Shown here: one piece after another, positions 57,135 through 64,000 of the stretch
How positions within the stretch are numbered: the stretch's first letter is position 1
Layout of the letters: each line of letters begins with the position of its first letter
Source: Macrotis lagotis
Taxonomy: Eukaryota; Chordata; Mammalia; Peramelemorphia; Peramelidae
Assembly: GCF_037893015.1 (NCBI RefSeq)
Contig: NC_133663.1
Span: 218,887,753-218,951,752 of the forward strand
DNA: 64,000 nt
Direction of reading: 5' to 3'
Program-made: the position numbers and the translations under genes
Notes under the pieces: generated by a model
The model's database searches: none
The model's input: the letters and a program-made list of their open reading frames with translations, nothing else
What the model was told of the DNA's origin: nothing

Positions 57135-60100
57135 TCACTCCCATGTTGCTGTTAGGGTGTACAGTGTTTTTCTGGTTCTCCTCATCTCACTCAGCATCAG
57201 TTCATGCAAATCCCTCCAGGCTTCCCTGAAATCCCATCCCTCCTGGTTTCTAATAGAACAATAGTGTTCCATGATATACATATAACACAGTTTGCTAAAC
57301 CATTCCCCAATTGAAGGACATTTACTTGATTTCCAATTCTTTGCCACCACAAACAGGGCTGCTATAAATATTTTTGAATAAGTAATGTTTTTACCCTTTT
57401 TCATCATCTCTTCAGGGTATAAACCCAATAGTGGTTTTGCTGGGTCAAAGGGTGTGCATATTTTTGTTGCCCTTTGGGCATAGTTCCAAATAGCTCTCCA
57501 GAAGGGTTGGATGAGTTCACAGGTCCACCAACAGTGTAATAGTGTCCCAGATTTCCCACAACCCTTCCAACTATGATCATTATCCTTCTTGGTCATATTG
57601 GCCAATCTGAGAGGTGTGAGGTGGTACCTCAGACAAGCTTTAATTTGCATTTCTCTAATAATTAATGATTTAGAGCATTTTTTCATATGGCTATGGATTG
57701 CTTTGATCTCCTCATCTGTAAATTGACTTTGCATATCATTTGACCATTTGTCAATTGGGAAATGGTTTTTTATTTTAAAAATATGACTCAATTCTCTGTA
57801 TATTTTAGAAATGAGTCCTTTGTCAGAAACATTAGTTGTAAAAATTGTTTCCCAATTAACTACATTTCTTTTGATCTTGGTTACATTGGTTTTATCTGTG
57901 CAAAAGCTTTTTAATTTAATGTAATCGAAATCATCCAATTGGTTTTTGGTGATGTTCTCCAACTCTTCCTTAGTCATAAACTGCTCCCCTTTCCATAGAT
58001 CTGACAGGTAAACTAATCCTTGATCTTCTAATTTGCTTATAGTATAGTTTTTTTTATGTCTATGTCCTGTAACCATTTGGATCTTATCTTGGTAAAGGGT
58101 GTGAGGTGTTGGTCTAATCTAAGTTTCTTCCATACTAACTTCCAATTATCCCAGCAGTTTTTATCAAAGAGGGAGTTTTTATCCCAATGGCTGGACTCTT
58201 TGGGTTTATCAAACAGGAGAGTACTGTAATCATCTCCTACTTTTACACCTAGTCTATTCCACTAGTACATCCACTCTATTTCTTAGCCAATACCAAACAG
58301 TTTTGATGATTGATGCTTTATAATATAATTTTAGATCAGGTAGGGCTAAACCACCTTCTTTTACATTTTTTTTTCATTAAGAGCCTGGCAATTCTTGACT
58401 TTTTATTTCTCCATATGAATTTACTTAAAATTTTTCTAATTCATTAAAGTAATTTTTTGGAATTTTGATTGGTAGGGCACTAAACAGGTAGTTTAGTTTT
58501 GGTAGAATTGTCATTTTTATTATATTAGCTCTACCTATCCATGAGCAGTTGATATTTGCCCAGTTATCTAAATCTGATTTAATTTGTGTGAGAAGTGTTT
58601 TATAATTGCTTTCAAAGAGATTCTAAGTCTGTCTTGGCAATTAGACTCCCAAGTATTTTTATATTGTCTGAGGCTACTTTGAATGGGATTTCTCTTTCTA
58701 GCTCTTCCTGCTGTAACTTGCTAGACATATAAAGAAAAGTTGAGGATTTATGGGGGTTTATTTTATAACCTGCAACTTTGCTAAATTTGCTAATTGTTTC
58801 CAGTAGTTTTTTGGATGATTTCTTGGGATTCTCTAGGTAGACCATCATGTCATCTGCAAAGAGTGAGAGCCTTGTCTCTTCCTTCCCAATTCTAATTCCT
58901 TCAATTTCTTTTTCTTCTCTAATTGCTGATGCTAACATTTCTAATACAAAATTGAATAGTAGTGGTGATAATGGGCACCCTTGTTTCACCCCTGATCTTA
59001 TTGGGAATGCCTCTAGCCTCCCCCCATTGAATATAATGCTTGTTGATGGTTGCAGATAGATACTGCTAATTATTTTAAGGAACAGTCCATTTATTCCTAC
59101 ACTCTCTAGTGTTTTTAATAGGAATGGATGCTGTATTTTGTCAAAAGCTTTTTCAGCATCTATTGATATGATCATATGATTTCTGATGGATTTGTTGTTG
59201 ATATAATTGAGTATACTAACAGTTTTCCTAATACTGAACCAACCCTGCATTCCTAGAATAAATCCTACTTGATCATAATGTATTATCCTAGTGATAACTT
59301 ATTGTAATCGTTTTGCTAAGATTTCATTTAGGATTTTTGCATATAGATGCATATAGATTCATCAGGGAAATAGGTCTACAATTTTCTTTCTCTGTTTTAA
59401 TTCTTCCTGGTTTAGGTAACAGCACCATATTGGTTTCATAGAAAGAGTTATGTAGAGTTCCATCGTTCCCTATTTTTCCAAAGAGTTTATATAGAATTGG
59501 AACCAATTGTTCCTTAAATGTTTGATAGAATTCACCTGTGAATCCATGAGGCCCTGGAGTTTTTGTTTTAGGGAGTTCAATGATGGCTTGTTGAATTTCA
59601 ATTTTCTGAGATAGGGTTGTTTAGATATTTAATCTCTTCTTCATTTAACCTGGGCAACTTATATTTTTGTTAATATTCATCCATTTCATTTTGATTCTCA
59701 AATTTATTGGCATAGAGTTGGGCAAAATAATTTTGAATTATTACTTTAATTTCTTCTTCATTGGTGGTGAGTTCACCTTTTTCATTTATGATACTAGCAA
59801 TTTGGTTTTCTTATTTTTTTAATCAAATTGACCAGAGCTTTATAAATTTTATTGGTTTTTTCATAATACCAACTTTTGGTTTTATTTATTAATTCAATAG
59901 TTTTTTGCTTTTGATTTTGTTAATTTCTCCTTTAATTTTTAGAATTTCTAATTTAGTATTTAATTGGGGATTTTTGATTTGTTATTTGTCTAATGTTTTT
60001 AGTTGCATGATTAGTTCATTGATTTCCTCTTTGTCCAATTTATTCATGTAAGCAATTAGAGCTATAATATATCCCCTGAGAGTCGTTTTGAATGAATCCC

Positions 60101-61041
60101 ATAGGTGTTGGTATGTTGTTTCATTATTATCATTATCTAGTATAAAATGGTTAATTCTTTCTATAATTTGTTTTTTGGTGCATTCATTTTTTAAAATGAG
60201 GTTATTCAGTGTTCCAATTTGTTGTGGGTCTGTATCTCCTTGGCCCAGTATTGCGTATGACTTTTATTGAATTGTGATCTGAGAAAGATGTATTCACTAT
60301 TTCTGCCTTTCTGCAATTGATCATTAGGTTTTTATGTCCTAGTACATGGTCAGTTTTTGTATAAGTTACATGTACTGCATAAAAAAAGGTATATTCCTTT
60401 CTATCCCCATTCAGTTTCCTCCATAAGTCTACCATGTCTAATTTTTCTAACAATCTATGTACCTCCTTAACTTCTTTCTTGTTTATTTTATGATTTGATT
60501 TATCTAGATCTGATAGCGGGAAGTTGAGTTCTCCCACTAGTAGAGTTATGCTGTCTGTGTCTTCCTGTAGTTCTTTCAGCTTCTCCTCTAAGAATTTGGG
60601 TGCTGTCCCACTGGTTGCATATATATTCGATATTGAAATGACTTTATTGTCTATGGTACCTTTTAGGAGGATAAAGTTTCCTTCCTTATCTCTTTTAACA
60701 CTATCTATTTTTGCTGCTGCTTTGTCTGAGATAAGGATTGCTACCCCTGCTTTTTTTACTTCAGTTGAAGCAAAATATGTTTTACTCCAACCTTTTACCT
60801 TTACTCTATATGTATCTCTCTGCTTCAGATGAGTTTCTTGTAAGCAGCATATTGTAGGAGTCTGGTTTTTAATCCACTTTGCTATTCGCTTATGTTTTGA
60901 GGGAGAGTTCGTCCCATTCACATTCAAGGTTATGATTACTAATTCTTTATTAGCCTCCGTGCTATCTTCCCTCCGTTTGTATTTTTGCCCCTTTCTCCTC
61001 CCTTTATCCATATTCCCCAGTATTTTGTTGCTGAATACCAC
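57135..61041 (-). pseudogene. L1 ORF2 (endonuclease, reverse transcriptase, C-terminal domain), broken
   Basis: The endonuclease runs from 61041 to about 60202, with LNVNGTNSP, CCLQETHL and SFSDHNSIK, the conserved acid and DH motifs of APE-type nucleases. The usual GDFN-type motif reads GELNFP, an Asp-to-Glu change at a catalytic position. The region 60200-59510 is broken by frameshifts and stops. The reverse transcriptase (59506-58612) has a [15 protein letters not shown] segment, [14 protein letters not shown] and [10 protein letters not shown]. After another broken stretch, the C-terminal part (58076-57135) has WKGCGKSGTLLHCWWTCEL, a PLLGLYPEEM motif and a Lys/Arg-rich end. This would be the enzyme for target-primed reverse transcription; it cannot be made intact here. 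Confidence 0.93.
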
Positions 61042-61737
61042 CCCCTTCAGTGTGTTTGCCCTCCTATATCACACCCTCCTCTTTCTTTCCCCTTTCCCTT
61101 TTTCCCTTCCCTTCCTTTTGTTATTTCCCTTCCTCCCCCCACTCCCCTTCCCTTTCTCCATCCCCCCTCCGCTTTTCCCCTTTTAATACTTGAAAGGTTA
61201 GATGTTTTATAAGTTAACTGAGTATGTGTAGGTTGTTAAGCCAAGTCTGATGAGAAAAAGATTCAGGTGTTTCTCATCTTCTCCCTTCCTCCCCTCTAAT
61301 ACCATAGGTTTTTTTGTACCTTTTCCTGTAATGAGATTTACCCCATTCACTCACCTCCTTCCTTCAGTCTCTTTCCTGTCCCCCTTTTTAAAGAGGTAGT
61401 GTTTTTTAGATCAATCTGTCTAAGTCATCGAAAATTCTAAGTGTCTGTCCCTTCTAATTCAGTATATATTCTATCGAATAGAGTCAAAATTCCTGAGAGT
61501 TATTAGGGTCTTTCTCCCAAGTGGGGTTAAACCAAGTTACACCTCTTTAGATAGCAGTCTCATGGATAGGTTATGAATGTCCATCATTTCTGGCTAGGTA
61601 TATTCTCTCTGTTAGAGTTACAGTTCTCCAGATTTATGAGAATCTTTTTCCCCCCCATGCTTGGATATAGCCAGTTTCAGCTTACTGGATTGCATTTTTT
61701 TTCCTTTTATCACCACCCCTTTTTTTTTTTTACCTTT
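61042..61737 (-). other. L1 inter-ORF spacer with polypurine block
   Basis: About 700 bp separate ORF1 from ORF2. The 61075-61190 part is polypyrimidine on + (polypurine and G-rich on the L1 sense strand). Human and mouse L1 have only tens of bases here. Confidence 0.65.
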
Positions 61738-62803
61738 TCATGTGTCTCTTGAACCTCCTGTTTGATGTCCAAATTTTCTGTTTGGCTCTGGTCTTTTCAT
61801 CAGAAGTTTTTGGAATTCTTCCATTTCATTAAATGTCCATCTGTTTCCCTGGAAGAGAAGGCTCAGCTTTGCAGGAAAGTAGAATCTTGGCTGCTCCCTT
61901 GTTCTTTGAAATATCTCATTCCAGGCCCTTCGATCCCTTAATGTTGATGCAGCCAGGTCTTGCGTGATCTTTACTGTGGCTCCTTGATGTTTAAATTGTT
62001 TCTTTCTGGCTGCTTGCAGGATTTTCTCTTTTATCTGATAGTTCTGGAGTTTGGCCACAACATTCCTTGGTGTTTTCATTTTAGGGTCTTTTTCTGGTGG
62101 GGATCAATGTACTTTTTCAATACCTACTTTGCCCTCAGATTCCATGATATCAGGGCAGTTTTCCATCATTACATCCTGTAATATTAAGTCCAGGCTTTTT
62201 TTCTCTTCAATGTTTTCAGGAAGTCCTATAATTTTCAGGTTGCCCCTCCTCGATCTATTCTTGAGGTCAGTGGTTTTGTTGATGAGGTATTTTACATTTG
62301 CTTCTATTTTTTCTATTTTTTGATTTGTTTAACTGACTCTTCCTCTTCTCATGGAGTCATTAGTTTCTATAGACTCCGTTCTTTTTTTGGGGGGAGGAGT
62401 TTTCTTCATTAACCTTTTGCAACTCATTTTCCAATTGGTCAATTCTATTTTTGAAAGAGCTTTCCATTTGACCAATTGAGTCTTTGAGAGAATTAATTTC
62501 TTTTTGCATTTGCCCATTTGAAGATCTGAAAGATTTATTCTCATTTTGTATTTGTCCAATTGTACTTTCTAAGGTTTTGTTTTCTTGTTGCGAGGTATTA
62601 ATTGTCTCTCCAAAATTTTTAAGCTCCTTCCTTATTTCTTCAATGAAGTCTTTCTGTGCTGAAGACCAGATTGTATTCTCCTCGGAGGTTCCAGGTCTCT
62701 CTGAGTTAGGGTCTTTCCCTTCCAAGAATTTCTCTATGGATCTACCTTTCTTCTGACCCTTCTTCATTTTGCTAAGACCTGAGTTGGGGAGGGGCTGGTT
62801 CAC
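61738..62803 (-). pseudogene. L1 ORF1 (RNA-binding trimer protein), broken
   Basis: The first open segment (62803-62360) holds a basic N-terminus and a long coiled coil with repeating IGQ(I/M)Q-type heptads rich in N, E, K and S. The second (62079-61738) holds the C-terminal domain, with KTPRNVVAKLQNYQIKEKIL, the ITQDLAASTLRDRRAWN helix and a closing basic tail. The two segments are in different frames with a broken RRM part between them (62360-62080). ORF1p normally trimerises and coats L1 RNA. Confidence 0.88.
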
Positions 62804-63493
62804 AGGGACCTGTGATCGCTAAAGTCTTTACTCACTGAGTCTAGTTTCTCTGGCTGGCCAGTAGGAGGTGCTGGTTGCTTTTGCTGGAGTGTCTGTGACC
62901 TTGGTTGAGGCCTTCTCCCTTTCCTTAAAGGGAGGAGTTGGAGCTATTGAATTCTTTGTCATTCTTCAGCTGGGCTGGTTCTTCTGCTCACACACCTGGG
63001 CCTGAGGCAGAAGTAGTTTGCATTTGTTTGTTAGTCTGAGTTGTAATGGGACTCAGACCAGAGGAGCCCAGGGATGATGTCCGCAGCTCTCCTGCTCCAG
63101 AACTCTCCCACCAGCCCTGTCCGGGATCTCCCCGGGGGGACAACTACAACACCAGTGCCTCCATTCCCCCGCTGAATCACGCCTCCACGGTCTAGCACCA
63201 CCCTGATCTAGCAGGTCCAGCTCTCTGGCCCTCAGACTCCTGGTCCCAGTTCAGCTGTTGATCTTGCTGATCCATTGCTGATCCTCCCTCTGAGCCCAGA
63301 CTCACCCGCCCAAATTCAGCCAAAGCTGCTGCAGGAGACAAATCCCAAGGTAGATGTTCTTTCTCCTGAGTTTTCTTTCTGGGTTTTGTGGGTCGGATTT
63401 CTTTTAAGAGGTTTGTTTCATGTGATAGATGGGGAAGAGATCTGGAGACTTTAGAACTGTGCCTGTCTTCTCTCCACCATCTTGGCGTGTACA
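62804..63493 (-). promoter_or_regulatory. L1 5' UTR with CAAGATGG start motif
   Basis: The GC-richer 5' region of the L1 starts with GCCAAGATGGTGGAG on the minus strand. CAAGATGG is the core of the YY1 site that positions transcription at the start of human L1; the same motif position is kept here. Promoter activity is inference. Confidence 0.6.
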
Positions 63494-63590
63494 ATTGTAA
63501 GCTCTTTGAGGGGAGAAACTGACTTATGCCTCTTTTTTTATATTCTCACCACTTAGTATAGTACCTGGTACATTATTGATTGACAGGCCT
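63494..63590 (+). repeat. L2/MIR-type 3' end, split by the L1 (right part)
   Basis: GTAAGCTCTTTGAGGGGAG then CACTTAGTATAGTACCTGGT continues the piece ending at 56768. Confidence 0.7.
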
Positions 63591-63599
63591 TCCCTACCT

Positions 63600-64000
63600 G
63601 GGAATACCACCCCTATGCACAGGTTCCCTTATTTCTCCCTGTATCTGTGACCCAGAACTACAGAGTAAACCCTAAAGCTGCTAGTTGGTACTTGTCTTCA
63701 TTGTGGTGTCCTTGTTTGAATCTGATGGTACCTCAGTATGATCTTAAGTATATATACTTATGCTGCTGTGAAGTATCTCTGCAGATATCTTCAGAGTATG
63801 CTACTGCCTCCCTTCCCCCCACCCCCCCCCATCTCTGGTGACCACAGATCTCTCTTTTCTCCCTGCACTCTTATTTTCTCACCAGAATTCAGTCTAGTGC
63901 ACTTAACTAGATCTGGAAAAATTTGTGGAAGGGAGCCCAATGGAATATGTTCTGTCATTCTAAAATCTTGGCTCTTTCCCCTTCTTACAGTTAATAGAGG
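63600..64000. other. ARL6 intron 2, nothing recognised
   Basis: There is a C-rich run at 63814-63829. The terminal CCCTTCTTACAG at 63979-63990 looks like an acceptor, but the 10 bases after it do not match the expected next ARL6 codons. Confidence 0.4.

Larger units (their letters stand above)
56769..63493 (-). mobile_element. Full-length marsupial L1 (6.7 kb) with TSD
   Basis: This is a complete-length autonomous LINE in antisense to ARL6. A perfect 14-bp duplication, ATTGTAAGCTCTTT, flanks it at 56755-56768 and 63494-63507. The + strand T-run at the left end is the 3' A-tail; the right end carries the 5' start, GCCAAGATGGTGGAGAGAAG on the minus strand. Layout on the minus strand: 5' UTR of about 690 bp, ORF1 (62803-61738), an inter-ORF spacer of about 700 bp, ORF2 (61041-57135), and a 3' UTR of about 360 bp. 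Both ORFs are interrupted, so it is a dead but fairly well-preserved copy. Key markers are the endonuclease QETHL, the reverse transcriptase FADD and the C-terminal Cys-rich motif. Confidence 0.95.

Noticed and set aside
63979-64000. Possible acceptor of the next ARL6 exon at the window edge
   Set aside because: The 10 bases after CTTACAG do not encode the residues expected after KLKPS in ARL6.

Overview
This is a marsupial genomic window, probably from an Australidelphian and possibly a dasyurid-like species. The evidence is a dense load of young tRNA-headed SINEs of WSINE1 type (head GGGGCGGCTAGGTGG, tail TTGCAAAAAC), marsupial L1 and half-L1 (HAL1-like, ORF1-only) LINEs, and older CORE-SINEs, L2 and CR1/L3 relics. 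The species-level guess is inference. Most of the DNA is AT-rich non-coding sequence, with introns and vertebrate splice signals.

Two host genes are supported, both on the + strand. The last two coding exons of EPHA6 (15499-15648 and 18218-18332) encode the C-terminal SAM domain and the tail ending GFHV, followed by a 3' UTR with a first AATAAA at 19446. About 20 kb downstream is a CpG-rich promoter (about 38.4-39.15 kb) with a candidate non-coding first exon and a strong donor at 39155. The first coding exon of ARL6 (BBS3, a ciliary small GTPase) lies at 48491-48613. EPHA6 followed by ARL6 on the same strand matches the human 3q11 order, so each call supports the other. No other ARL6 or EPHA6 exon was found; the window ends inside an ARL6 intron.

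Layout: 1-1.6 kb is the 3' half of a HAL1-like element (+). 1.6-6.4 kb is EPHA6 intron with a CR1/L3 reverse-transcriptase relic and CORE-SINEs. 6.5-9.7 kb is a second, nearly complete HAL1-like element (-). 9.7-18.2 kb is EPHA6 intron with SINEs and another L3 relic. 18.2-19.8 kb is the terminal exon. 19.8-38.2 kb is intergenic, quiet and AT-rich up to 28 kb, then SINE- and L3-rich. 38.4-39.4 kb is the ARL6 promoter plus a long polypyrimidine tract. 39.4-48.4 kb is ARL6 intron 1, holding a 215-bp-arm inverted repeat, a diverged L1 (+) and a third HAL1-like element (-). 48.6-64 kb is the next ARL6 intron, holding an old L1 ORF1 relic, an L2/CR1 relic and a full-length 6.7-kb L1 (-) with 14-bp target-site duplications.

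The best second-look items are the near-perfect inverted repeat in ARL6 intron 1 (explained here as a template switch between two SINEs), a 55-bp internally deleted SINE that still carries target-site duplications, the X-box-like site in the ARL6 promoter, the nested history of the three HAL1-like copies, and a 55-bp templated duplication inside the third copy.
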